Positions 22,520-35,500 of a stretch of DNA of 64,000 nucleotides are shown one piece after another (within the stretch, counting starts at the first letter, position 1; each line of letters starts with the position of its first letter). The stretch is taken from positions 3,979,125 to 4,043,124 of the forward strand of contig NW_025335468.1 of NCBI RefSeq assembly GCF_004798865.1, given 5' to 3'. The notes beneath the pieces are model-generated. The model saw only the letters and a list, made by a program, of their open reading frames with translations, was not told where the DNA came from and searched no databases. The position numbers were made by a program, and so were the translations under genes. Source of the DNA: Varanus komodoensis (Eukaryota; Chordata; Lepidosauria; Squamata; Varanidae).

Positions 22520-24990
22520 TGCCAGAAGGGGGAAAAAGGCACAGCACTCTTTGTTCCAGGAGTGGATACAACACATTAACAAGTAAATCTTGAGCAATTA
22601 CACGCAACCAGCCGAGCCAACACGCCTACAGTTCTGGAGTGGCTCTAGTGAGTTTACTCCCCCTTGATTAATTTTAGTTACAAGGGCAAAGGCACAACCT
22701 GCCCATCCGGTTATTCTGCACCACTGAACACAAAGCTCACACACCCACTGGCTGGCAGTCTCCCTGAGGATGGACTGACCGCAAGGAGGCGAGGAGAGGA
22801 GGGGAACTTCATTTTCAGAGGACAGAAAAAGCAGAGCATGTTCAGCCATAACCTTCTCTTGTCATGGAGGCATCAAAAGATGTCATTCCCTTGCTTCATC
22901 TATACCAAATGTAAAAGGGAATTTGAGAACGAACTGGGCATTTGGCTTAGATCAGAGCTTATCCTTTCTCCCCCAGTTACAGCATGCCCTGTAATCCTCA
23001 ACACACATCCACTCCCACAGAGCTTTGAGACTGAGCAGCATTTCAGTTCAGCATGCCAGAAAACAAGGTGCTACTCATCTTTCCCAAAACTGCTCAACAC
23101 AACATAGAGGTAGCATTCGCAATAATAACAGACGCAACATTTAAGCATAGAACTATGAAGATGTCAAATGCAGTATGACCCTAGCCAAGAAAGGGGCTAT
23201 CAGCAAGAAGATATTCTGCTGAACCTGCCAAAAATCTAAAGGAACAGTTGCTCCATATAAAGAGTTTGGAGTGGGAAGTGGATTCTCCCCTCCTTTAGGC
23301 CGTTTCTCATCTGCAAAAATGAGAAAGAGGGACACAGACAGCAGCCCGTCTCAGGCCTGCCAACATTCCTACTCTGCCAGTCCTTCAACTTGATCATATT
23401 CTCCCCTCAGAGTTTGTCCAGCTACATGTACCACCAGTTTAAAGTTCTGATTCCTGAGATCAGGATTTTAGAAAGAATAAGGAAGACATGTAAAACTTCT
23501 GTGAGAAGCCTTACACCAAATCCCCAGTACCTTCTGGGTCCCATTGTAGGAATAGCTTTGACACCAATTCAAGCCTTTGCTTAGTAAATGTAGAAACTTA
23601 CATTCCCATCTATGGGTTGTATCCAGGGTTAGTCTAACACTCTCCATTTGCTTCAATAGGTCTGCTCTAAGGAGGACTAACTTCAGCTATCTCTAAATTA
23701 AAGCCATCACTTTAAATCTTCTGTCAGTTGCAAAATGTATTTTCTTACAATATATCCAGTGCCTTTTTTCCTATCAAGAAACTTAAGGTGGATTACATCT
23801 CCTCCTCTCAGTCTTATCCTCACAGCAACCCTGTTCATTATCTGTGACTGGCCCAAGCTCACCCAGTTAGGTGAATGGGGACTACAACTTGGATCGCCTG
23901 AGTGCCCATCTCCTTTGCTCTCCTGCAGCTATGAAATTCCCTTGCCTCCAAGACTAGCCAAAACTCAAGGTCCTGTTTGGAGGATTTGCAAGAATATCAG
24001 AGCAAGCTGTGTATCTGCATTTTGTGAACGTGAAGCAAGCTTTAAGCGATCCATTTCCTTCCAGTTGCATGTTTTACCATGCCAGCCTGTATGTCCTAAA
24101 TGCAAAGCAAGCTATGTGTTCATACATGTGCAAGCTACGTGTGTGTGCACACGCACACACTCCTTTTGAAAAGTATTCTATACACACTTGCATTTAAAAA
24201 GTCCTCAGGGTACTTTACCACAGGGTACTTTATGACACCAACATTGTAGGTCAAATCAGGAAGGGTGAAAAGCAGCCTCAGTGCCTATCTAGCATATATA
24301 AAACTTCTGGAAGCAAATATGTCTTAGACTGCAGCAGTATTTCAGAAACCAAGGTTACATACAGATCTTGAAACAGAACTTGAATGGTGCCAGTGAAGAA
24401 AGCACACTGACATCTAGCGGTCAGCAGGTCAACCATAAAGCCTCGAGACCCAGAATGTCACTTCTGAAAAGTGATCACAAAAGTGCACCCACTGTCATCA
24501 CCTGTCACTGAAACGCAGACTCACTTTGCATGATCAAAGCTGGGAAAATACCCCATGGCAGCTAATTTCCCCTACCATGCATGCCAGGGGAATTAGCACA
24601 CTTGCCCTCGGTAGCATGATGTGCTGTGTGAACATGGCCGGCCACAACTCAGGGGATATTGTAGGCTCTTGGTGGATTACTGGCCACAGCAAGAAGCCAC
24701 CCTGGTCAGGTTCACATGACATGACAAGCTACACTGATGGGGGTAATTACACGTATCTGCAAATCTAATTACACACATTTTGCAAATTTGCAAAATTGCA
24801 AAATTGCAAAATTGCAACAAGCACCTGCCGATCATGCAAAATGGGTCACTGAGTCATCTTGTACAGGGAATTATTGCTATTGTTTTTAGTGGGCTGTGGG
24901 GTCTAAGGCAATCATAAAATGAACCCAAACATGAACTCTCTAAATTCACATAAGATTTTAGTGCCCCATGTTAACAAAAAAGTAACCACA
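22520..24990. other. Intergenic between the two genes, mostly featureless
   Basis: A degraded minus-strand SINE is at about 23752-23925 ('tcttatcctcacagcaaccc', 'gactggcccaagctcaccca'). A tiny (CAAAATTG)n run is at about 24785-24815. A 147-codon open frame at 22664-23107 shows no domain. No host gene is supported. Confidence 0.5.
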
Positions 24991-24999
24991 CAAGTACAT

Positions 25000-25555
25000 C
25001 TTTGCTAGCAAACTTTATTTAGGTTTCTATAGAGCTAGACTTGTTGAACAAGATACACAAAGATCATTTGTTGCACTTTCAGCAGAAAATATGAAATTGC
25101 TGATGTTTAAGGGGGAGGCACACATTGTATCACTACTCTGGCAATAAAAAAGAGCATTAATTGCATATTCATCCTATCTAGATGCTTCTGATATAGACCC
25201 TCCCTTGAGAATAATTTTAATTTTCTGTAAGTATCCATAGCCATTACAGTTTTATAACAGCTAATAAGGGATGTATTCTACTTTGAGCTGCTCCTGTCTT
25301 TTCTGAATGGCAGAATTCCACCCCACCACCCCATCATTTCATCAATTTATATTTAGCCAGCACCAAACAGATGTTTCAATTTTTTTCTCCAAGGCAGCCT
25401 CGCAAATGAGGTGTCCAACGTTCCTAATTTTCAAAGTGGCTTCTAGCCATGCCACACTTGCCACGTCCACAAATTTGGAAACTTAAGTTGGTTTTATAAA
25501 AAGAATCCCAGAAGAAGAAAAGGCAATAGAAGAAGTCGCTGTGCACTCGCGTCAC
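25000..25555 (-). other. RNH1: RNH1 3' UTR with poly(A) signal
   Basis: The region follows the RNH1 stop at 25556-25558. AATAAA reads on the minus strand at 25014-25019, the first such signal downstream, so transcripts probably end near 25000. The extent is inferred. Confidence 0.6.
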
Positions 25556-25643
25556 TCATGTAATCAGCTTAAATCCAGGCTTCAGCTCTTCTAGGGCATT
25601 CAGTTCATCATCCACTTCAGAACTCCAGTATGTATCGTACAAC
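25556..25643 (-). CDS. RNH1: RNH1 exon, C-terminus
   Basis: The exon follows acceptor CTGTTGCAG; its first G completes the Met428 codon. It then encodes [27 protein letters not shown] and TGA. It contains the Tyr-Asp-x-Tyr contact cluster. Confidence 0.95.
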
Positions 25644-26564
25644 CTGCAACAGAATTCCATACAGGTTAGTATCTCTACAGCCAGCAGATGAGAGTTCCAG
25701 AATCACTAGGACTGGGCAGCAACTGGCGTTGCACTATTACCGATGTAAATGATGCCGCACTACTACGAACCTTCTCCAGTGCCACACCAACAGCACACTT
25801 CCCAGTTGGTGAGCTTTCTGGGGAAAACTGTTGCAACAGCAGGCAGTACTGGGGATATGCTAGGGTCAAGTTTAAGTTAGCATGGCATCACTCATGTTAG
25901 CAGCACAGCAGGATTCGATACTAGCCACTGCACTGGAGGAAGTGAGTAAGACAGAAGTCTTTCTGAAGTAAGCAATCACTTCTGCAGGATACAGAAGCAA
26001 CACGCAGCAAGAACTGGCTCCCCTGGCCCCCGCTCCAAGCTGAAAGGACAGTGGCAGTGCAGCTTCCACAGAAGCATCCCCTTGTACAGAGGCAAGAAGC
26101 CTGGCTGCCACAATGCCAGTAATTCAAGTCACGCGCTCTCTAAATGTTAATTTGTGGCTCTTCCAGATAAACAGACAGACATTTTGAAGGATCTGTATTT
26201 TAGGGCATTTTTCCTTTGAACGTTTACCAAGAAAAAATTGTAGATTTCAAGAGAAAGCATCAAGATGCCACCTCAAGAGAGAAACTGTGGAAGTCAGGGG
26301 GCAGAACTTGGTGGTAGTGCTCATGATGTACATGCAGAAAGTCCTGGGTTCAATCTCAGGCAGGTAGGGAGTTTCCCAGGCAGGGCTGGAAATGTTCCCG
26401 TATTTCCTCTGGAGTGTGGCTGGGTTCATGCAGCATGAGAACCCACACTCAACAGCTGAGTATGGACTGAGCATGGGTTGCCATTGAACAGTTAGTTACT
26501 GAGATGTAGTAGAGAGCCCAAGTGTGGACTAATGTAGCAGCATATACAATGAAATAACTAACTA

Positions 26565-26596
<32 letters not shown>

Positions 26597-29500
26597 GTGT
26601 TGAACCCAGTTGTGCTAACAAGCCATAGCTTGTTTATGACAAACAGCCCATGAAAGAACCCATGGTTTGTGAACTGCAGGTTCAGACAACAAATTAACCC
26701 ATGTTTCAACAATGGCTCACTATTCAGTGACAGCCCATACTTAACCCGACTGTGGGTTATCATGCTGTCTGATTCTCATCAGTGTCAAGGACACTGGACC
26801 TCACTAGAGTGGTGCTTCCCCCAGAATGCATACAACAGTGGCTAACAGGCCGGGCCAAAATATTTTGTTGCCTGAGGCAAAGGACAGGATAGTACCTCTT
26901 CCATTCCCAGCACAAATGCTGATTGGGCCAGTAGCTGAAACATATTTCAGCACTCTCCACTCCACTGTAGGGCAGCCGACTAGTTAATGGGGCACAGAGA
27001 AAACTGTGTTGCACAAAGATTCCGCACCCTCATCACCTGGCCACCAATCCCCGTTCCTGAGCGGATTCCTGTCATCACAGCAGACTGGCTTCAAATGTGC
27101 TGGAGGCATTTCTAGAGCCCACCCAAGAATGTCCTATACAGCTTTAAATCAGAATGCAGTGATGGTCTTTGCACCCTGCACCTTGTAGATGAAATGGCTT
27201 CCTGATCCCACCCTTGTCTCCCTGTTTCTCAGCCCCTCGGAAAGGAAAGGGCCCACTTACATTAGATACTTCAGGTGACAGTTTGGATTCTTCACAGCTT
27301 CACAGAGGATACGTGCACCTTCATCCTCTATTTGGCTGTAGCTGACATCCAGTTCTTCGAGACATGGTTTTCCAACCATGACTTGGGCAAGTGTCCCACA
27401 GCAAGCAGAGGTGAGACCAGATAATCCCAGCCTAAAGGGGTTAGGATAAGAGTAAGCAATATCCACCAGACAGCCATGTCCCTGCAGGGGTCTCCTTGGG
27501 GTGTGGGGCTTGTTGAATCTGTAAACACAAGGCAAGCATTTCTCCTTTCTACCATTTTGCCTTCTGGGCACTTCCCTTTCCATGACTATCAAAAGCAGCT
27601 GACAAGTTTTAGGTACACAGCACTGGATCAGAAGGCAAGAAAAACTAGAACCTCAGATATGGAATCGTTTTTGGGAAACACACTTTGTGTGTGCTGGCAG
27701 TGGCCCTTTGGCCTTTTAGCATGCACTTCTTGCACAGAAGCATACGAACTAGTGCTGCAATTATAAGGAAAAGCTTGAACATTGTCCCTATTTGTTCAAG
27801 TGACTTCACCATGAAAATATCACACCAGGATCAGTTTGGCCCCTCCCAACTGAAGGAAGATTACTGCTACATAACACCAGTTAGGCTACAATCCTTCTTA
27901 CTAAAGAGTAAGCCCTAAGTTTCTCTTATTGCATATTTACTTTTTTTCAGAAGCTGCTTTGCAGTGGCCCCTTTTGCAGGTGGAAAGGCAGCAAATGTGT
28001 TTAAATATAAAATTAATCAGCATCAGAGCCCCAACAAGACAGCTTTATTTGCATGGAAGCTCTGCAGGAGAGTGGCACACCTCTGTGGCGTTTTTGCTCA
28101 GCCACCTGTATGCAGCAGGCCTACTGGATCTCCACCCAGCTGGGAACTGCAGCAGACTGCCTTGCCCCTGTGAGACTAAACGAAGAATAGATGGCCGCTG
28201 GGGGATTTTTGTGTGAACAGGAGACCAGTAAACCAGTAAGACTTTGAGGAAAAAGAAGATCTCCAGAATCATACACAAATATATAAATCAGAGTGCAATA
28301 CACTCTGCACATTTAAAGAACTGCTGAGGATGCTTTTCAGATACAGCATCTGGTATCCTAAGAATTCACATGTAAATTAGGGGTGTGGGTGACCAAAGAC
28401 CCTTGTAACCCTCAGCTGTTTGAATATGGTACAATTTGAGAGAAGTGTGTGACTCTCAAAAGTTTAGGAAGAGCTTGGACACCATATCCAAGTGGACGGA
28501 GAGTTTTAGGACAAATAGGGGCCGATTTTCATGGGACCCTTTTCATGTTGCTTATTCACAGGAACAGCTAGCATAGAACTCCCCCTCTTTGCCAAGGCAG
28601 AATTCAGCAACAGGTACAGCCGTGAGGACTGTGAGGAAGCGCTCTGCCTGGCTGCAGCAGAGGGAGAGGGAAAAAGCACGGCCTTTCTTACCGCACAAAT
28701 GAGAGTGCAAGCCTGTTGCCAGGAACATCGTTTTCGTGATCTTTGTACATTACTTAGAAAATGTTAGGATGATGCTTCAGTGAGAGAGCATTCCTATGGA
28801 CCCTTGGGGAGTCTCCCAAGGACCACAGGATTGCTCCTACAATCCTGCCAAAGTTGCTGGATTTTGATCTTGGAAGGAGGAGCTAGAGATCCAACCCGCT
28901 GCCCTCACAGCCAGCCAGAGACAACCATGCCTGCTGCCTTTCTGAAGCTGAAAGCTCAAACGCCGAGAGGGAAGAAAGGGATGCTCCAGTGGGTGAGGAG
29001 GAGGGCAGGGAGGCCAGAGCACACATCACCCCAGCTCCTTCCAGCACCCTTCCCTTCTCCTGGAAAGTGTGGAGATGAGGCTTGCCTCTTTTGCTCCTGC
29101 CACCTTGTGTTTGATCATCTGAGCTTGGGGTATTCCTATTATTGAGGGCACAACTCCTACATTTTGTCTTGGAAGTAAAGCAGAGTGGGCTCAACCCAAT
29201 GAACCACAGTCTCTTCACTAGCCACCCAAAATAAACGTTTGTTTAATCTAATAGTTCAGAGGAAGCAGCTTCATTTGAAGGAATTGCTTTTCAGAACATT
29301 TAGGAAGAGCTTTGCTCCAGCTAATGTCGAAAGAAAGAAGAAAAATTCTTCTCTTGCAGAAGGAAGCAATGTGAAGAGCCTGTTCCCAAGAAGACGCCTT
29401 CAGCCCTTCAGCTCACCATATCCAAACATGAACCTGTTGCTGCAGGCCTCTTTTTGAGTAAGGCTGTCAATCACTCACAACAGGTATGTCCATGGAAGAG

Positions 29501-32500
29501 ATGAGCTTAAAAGAGCATCTGACACCCATATGGAACAGTTTAGAGGGCCACCTGCTGTGACTCAGACAGGATTCTCAGCTTACAAATCACAGAAAGTGCT
29601 GACAAATCACAGATGTCTACAAGGTCACTTACCAGAGGGACCGTAACTTGCAAGTTGGGCTCATCACTCCCTCACAGAGCTGAATCACCCCTTCATCACG
29701 AAGTTTGTTGCTGCCTATATGCAGTTCTTTCAAGGTCCCGTTCACGGCAAGAGCAGAGCTAATGCTCTGGCAACAGGCCGAAGTCAGACCACATTCTCTT
29801 GCCCTGCGGTAGACAAATAAGGGCATTGCTGAACATCCGGACGCTTGGAAACCCAGGTGGCCTTCCCCCAGCATCTACTCCTGTTTTCCCAGAAGTCTGC
29901 CATTTCTTTAGGACGTTCAGCAGCTAGTTTTCAACAAGGGCTATCCTGACAAAAAGGCGGAAGGAGCCCCGGCTCCATTCCCTCCCGCATGAGCCCAGAA
30001 CCCAAGCAAGCCTTGCTGCTCCTCTTCCAAGGGCAGCCCTCCATTCTGTGTGCTTCAGGCTTTCACCCCATGGAGGCCTCAGCTGCAGGAGGACCAGGGA
30101 GCAGGGAAATTGAGAACCCTGACACTGTTTCTTTGCTATAGGACAGCCTTTCCAAATCTGGGGCCCTCCAAATGTATTGGACCACAATTACCACCACATT
30201 GGGAGTAGTAGTTAAATGCATCTGAAGGATCCTGGGTTGCAGGAGGCTAGTATAATACAGAAGGCTAGAGAAGAGTTGATTAAGTAGGCCTTTGCTGGCA
30301 ACTTGACTGGCTGGAGAAGAGTTGCCTAGGAAGATCCTTGGAACCAGAGGCCAGGCAGAAGGGTCTGCAGAAAAGCCCCTTAAGCTGTACTTCCCCCTTC
30401 ATCATCTACCCTCAAGTTGCAGACCCATCCTGTTAAATAAAACACCTCACTGCATTTAGGAACCCAGGAAGCAGCTGCAAAAGAAGCCATTTGTGAGCTT
30501 ACCACAGTGACTCAAGCTTGGTGTTCGGACTCTTCAGTCCTTGACAAATGATGTCCATGCCTTCATCTTTTATCTCATTTCCAATCAGGTTCAACTCCCG
30601 AAGAGTCTCTTTGGTACTGATGACATTGGAGAGCTCCTTGCAGCCAGCAGCCGAGATGTTGCATTCCCATAACCTGAAACAGTAATGAAGGCACTATAGC
30701 TCTTATACCACAAGCAAGAACCATTTGAAACCCTTTAAAGTCCACAGGACGTTGGCAGAATGTGTTCTAACATGAAGAAGACCTCCTAAGAAACACGCCC
30801 TTCATTTGTATTAAGCAGACGTACCAGAGATTCCCAAGAATGAACACAGACCAAGAGCCCTGTCCCTTTAGGAATGCACCTGAAAGGTCTGACAGGTTCA
30901 CCTAGACAGGTATGTAAAATTTGGATTTATGTCCCATATTTGCATGTGCTTGTACCTTTCCCTAGGAAATGCAAAATTACAGCAAAACTGATGATGAATG
31001 AAATGTTGTCTGGGGAATGCTGGGAATTGCAGTGCTGCCCCTTGACAGGGCGCTAGGTGGCAGAAGACTGATGGATGCTCAAAATACACTTTTGGAAAAG
31101 GCTGATTTGCAGATGGAATTCAACCTACGCAGTATTCACCAAAAACTGTCATTTGCACTAAAGGAGCACATTTTCCAGAGGGTGAAAAACAGGTCTGTGG
31201 GACTCCAGGCTGAAAATCCGAGCTGTGCGCATGGATGCAAAGAACAGAGATCAAAGCTTCCTGGTTGAAATATAGGGCTAAACTAAGGTCTGCAGGAAAG
31301 GTCCCTTTGAGGACACCATCACGTCTGTTAACTGGGCACACCTGAAGGGCCTTACTCCTGTTATCACCCCCAAACTCTGGCACACACTCCTCCAAGAGTT
31401 ACAGTCAGTGCCCACCCTCTCTCTCCTCGCCTTCAGAGGGACACAAAAATGCATCAATGTGGCCTTTCAAAACGCGTAGCTGTAATGTTTTAACTGTTTT
31501 TAAATTACTACCTTGATGGCTTTTTAAGGGTTAAATGCAGAAATGTTAGCAACAATTAACCTGACTCCTGGACTAGTTGTTCCACTGCCTGCAATGCCTG
31601 ATTTGGGCAGTCTGGCTATCCAGTAGGGTCTCCCCACCCACTGCTGAGAAGTTCTTGGCTTACGCTGAGGAACCTCAGCATGAGCCAAGATTGTGTGCAG
31701 TAACAGCCTGCCTTTGATGAGCTCCTGCTCCAGATGAGGCACTTACGACAGCTTCTCTATTTTGCAGCTTGGCTCCAGTACACCCCGACACAGAAGTGCT
31801 ATTCCTGCATTGCCAATCTTGTTCTCGCCTATGTAGAGCTCTGTCAGGCACGGTTTTGCACTGAGGACAGCGCTCAGCTTCTCACAGGCCGCTTCTGTGA
31901 AGCCACAGTTCTCCAGGCTGCAGATGAACAGAAGCAAAAGACAGTGCTGAGAATCATTTTGCTGGAGAGCAAGCCACAAGTAAGGTTTTATCCAGCTCGA
32001 CTCCCACAGCTCCCACCCACTGGGTTTAAGGCAACCATGGCATTAAAAAAAATAGTTTTCTTAAAAGAAATAAAGTGCAGAACGAAAGAAAAATGTAGAA
32101 GAAAAATAAGAATGCCAAGGGATCTTGTGCAAAATTAACATACAAATTCCCTCAAACCCCAAAATTTCTATCTTTCTGTCAATTGGTACTTTGTTGAAGC
32201 TCACAGAAAAGATACAGTTCTCCAAACCAACAAATTTTCCCATCACTCTGAATCAATTATAAATTATCAACAATATTTTAACAAGCTGCCTTTTGTTCTA
32301 TATTATAATAGAATTTCCATTTATCATTAAATTCTTCAATGGGTCTTCTGTTTAAGTAATTAGTTAATTTTGCCATCACTGCATACTCAGCCAAGTTATT
32401 TTTCCAACCTGTAATTGTTGGATATTCTGCTGTTTTCCATTTAGAAGCAATGGTAATTCTCTCTACAGTTGTCATATATTTAAATAACTCTAACATATTA

Positions 32501-35500
32501 TTTGAAAAAAGTCTCTGGCAGAATATTCAAAAGCATATGCTTAGCACTCATAGGAAAGTTGATTTTAAAGGGTATTTTTTAATTTCTGCATGTATCAACT
32601 TCCAAAATCTTTTAATTTTATCACAAGTCCACCACATATAGTAGAAAGTTTCATCTACTTCTTTACATTTCCAACATTTTCCATTATAATTCTTGTCCAT
32701 TTTTTCTATATCTTTTGGGGCAATATACCACCGAAAAAAACATCTTATACCAGTTTTCTCTTAGTGCTTGACTGGTTGCAAATATAATATCTTTTTTCCA
32801 TAAAGCTTCCCATTGGCAGGATGATATTTCATCTCCAAGGTTCTGTGTCCATGCTATCATACATTTCTTAACTTTCTGAGTTTCAGCTTCAAATTGGAGT
32901 AATTGCTTATAAAGTCTTCCTTCAGATGATCGTTTTGTTGTGTAATCAGCTTTTCACATTCTGTCAGGTCTCTTACAGTAGCTTCCCCTGACTGGATTTT
33001 CCCTTTCAATCTTGAAATGAACTGGTAATAAACAAGTCATTCTGTATTTTTCTCTTCATCTTTTAGTTGCTGTCAAGTTGTTCACTCATCCTTGTTGATC
33101 AATCATACCACCATAGGTTCTAAGATCATTGTTTTTCCTTAAATACTTTCCATATGCTTCAACTAGGGACATCAAAGAAGAAATTAGAGGGCTAATTCTT
33201 CTTATCAAATGCCAAATTTTTATTAAAAAACTCAACTCCAGAAAATGACTTAATATAAATTTGGGGAAAAAACTGGAGAACTGGTTATGAATTTCCTTCC
33301 CCACATATGTAATTTCATACATATGAAATGTATGACATTTCACCTGTTTTTTTCACCCATTTTTTCACCTTTCCATTTCTCTTTTAAGACAGTACGCTCA
33401 GTATCTTCTATGTTTATTTGCATGTTTAAAATGTTTTTGTTTGAAAAATCTCAACTTCTTTTGTGTCTCTTCTGTCTCTGTCATGTCTAGTTGATTTTTT
33501 AGTTGTCTAAGTTCAATTAAGGTTGATTTGTCTTATAATTTCTTATAATGAGCTTCTAATATTTGAATTCATTCCAGAAGAGTAATGGATAAAATCAGAG
33601 TATTAGTTACTCTTTTAACAATGTTACATTTATTAGTTGCACTCTATTTTAATATTGGTTTTTGTTATTAAAATATTACTGTGAATTAAGAAAAATTCTC
33701 AGAAAATTAATCAAAGTTGTTGAAAAGGTTTCAATCAGTCCATCAGCAAATAGGAAACTTTTCTTCTGTCTCATTTTTTTCCAAGTCCAGCAGATGGTGA
33801 TGATAGGCCACAATTCATTTTACTTCTGCATTATAAGCTTGAAAGCCTGGTACTCCAGTACCCCTTCCATCCCCTCAGACAAAACTGGGGAGTGGGTGGT
33901 CCATGAATCTTCATTATCTTTGCAGCAAAATAAAGCTCTCCAGGAAGTGCAGATCAACTTTCAAAATGAGACATGTGCAAATTAATCTGGAAGCATCAAG
34001 AGCCACAGTACATGAGATACGCTTCCCTGGCTTCACTCTCTCAGTAGTTTCTTGTCAAAGAAATAAATTGACAATAAAACAAAGAAGAGCACCATTTCTC
34101 ACCAGTCATATCAAGGTCAGTCCTCCCCATCCATAAGTCTTAGCCTCTTAAACAGAAGTAACAAATATCTTTATGGCTGTTACAGTCTAATTAAAGTTCA
34201 GATAGAACACCGCTAATCATCAGGAAACTTTCTGTTTCAAAGTATTTCCAGATACACAAACAGAAATGCCTCTGAAGTCTTAACTGCAGCAAGTTGAAGT
34301 CATATTCCCTTGGCTCAAAACATAAAATAAAAAAGAGGAGAACATTAAAAGAGGAAGCTTATAAAAAATATTGGGGAGGTTGAGTCTGTGATGCTTTTCA
34401 GTTCACCTAATCTGGCCATCTTGTCTTCATCATTGCTGGGCTCAAAAGTCTTCAAGCTCACCTGTCATTTGGAGAGGGGAGAATTCTCAAACATTTTATA
34501 AATATCTAAGTGAGATAAGATAGTGGAGCACCGCAGGGTGCTGCCAGAAGGGACACCATTCCCCAGGAAGAGAAACCATGGCTTTTTGATTTCCTGCAGG
34601 CTGCAGTTTCATTGGCCTCCTTAAAGTCTATGAAGTGTGTTTCTGGGTCTGGGAGTAGGAGAACATCAACACCCCCACCCCTTGCTCCACTACCTCCATT
34701 CAAGATAGCACACTACAACTGCCGGTTCTGAAGTTTAACAGGAAATTAACCATCCTGGGTGTCAACGAGCTTGATGAGCAGAGAAAAGGAGACTCTACTC
34801 CCACGCAGAGGTTTCCCTCAATTTAGGGCAAAGAACATTGCCTTCCCCACTAGCCTTCCCCACTCTCTGCAACCCCAAGTTCTTAGCACAGAGGCACTCC
34901 CAGAACCACTCCATCTGCTTCTGCCTGCTGGAGTAGGTCTTCTGATGCCTTCATCTTCTATTACTCCTGCAGCTGGACCGGGCACTCTCGGGGCACTGCA
35001 GGAAGCAGAACCAGCTGGGGCTGCCTTGTCCATCCCGAGGTTGTCAGGGAAAGTCCAGCTGACCCATAGCCCTGCGCCCCTTCCACGAGCCCCCAATGTC
35101 ATGTCCTCACGCCTCTTCCCTCGACCCACTACCCTGTTTTCCATGTCTCTCCTGCCTGCTGCCACTGTCGTGCGCTCTGCCACTCCTCCTCCTCTCCCTT
35201 CTCCCGCCTTCCCTTTCCTCTCGTTCCCAGTCCTGCCCTGGCCACTGTGTCCAGGTGCTCCTCATCTGCCACAATCAGCATTGTGGCAAGGCGGGTGCTT
35301 AGCTCTGCCCCACCTTGCCTGCTGCCCTGTATCTGAAGACCCAGGCAAGAGGGGAGCCACTCACACAGCTGCATATGGTCCCTCACTGGGCACCAGGTGG
35401 GAAGCGGTGAGCCTCGCTCACTCCTCACCGAGTACTGCAAGAGTTAGCCACAAAGCCCTCGCCAAGGGCAGGGCATCAAGAACTGCGGTACTGTTTACCA

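Noticed and set aside
22664-23107. A 147-codon open frame between the two genes
   Set aside because: It has no recognisable domain, no supporting splice sites and ordinary composition.
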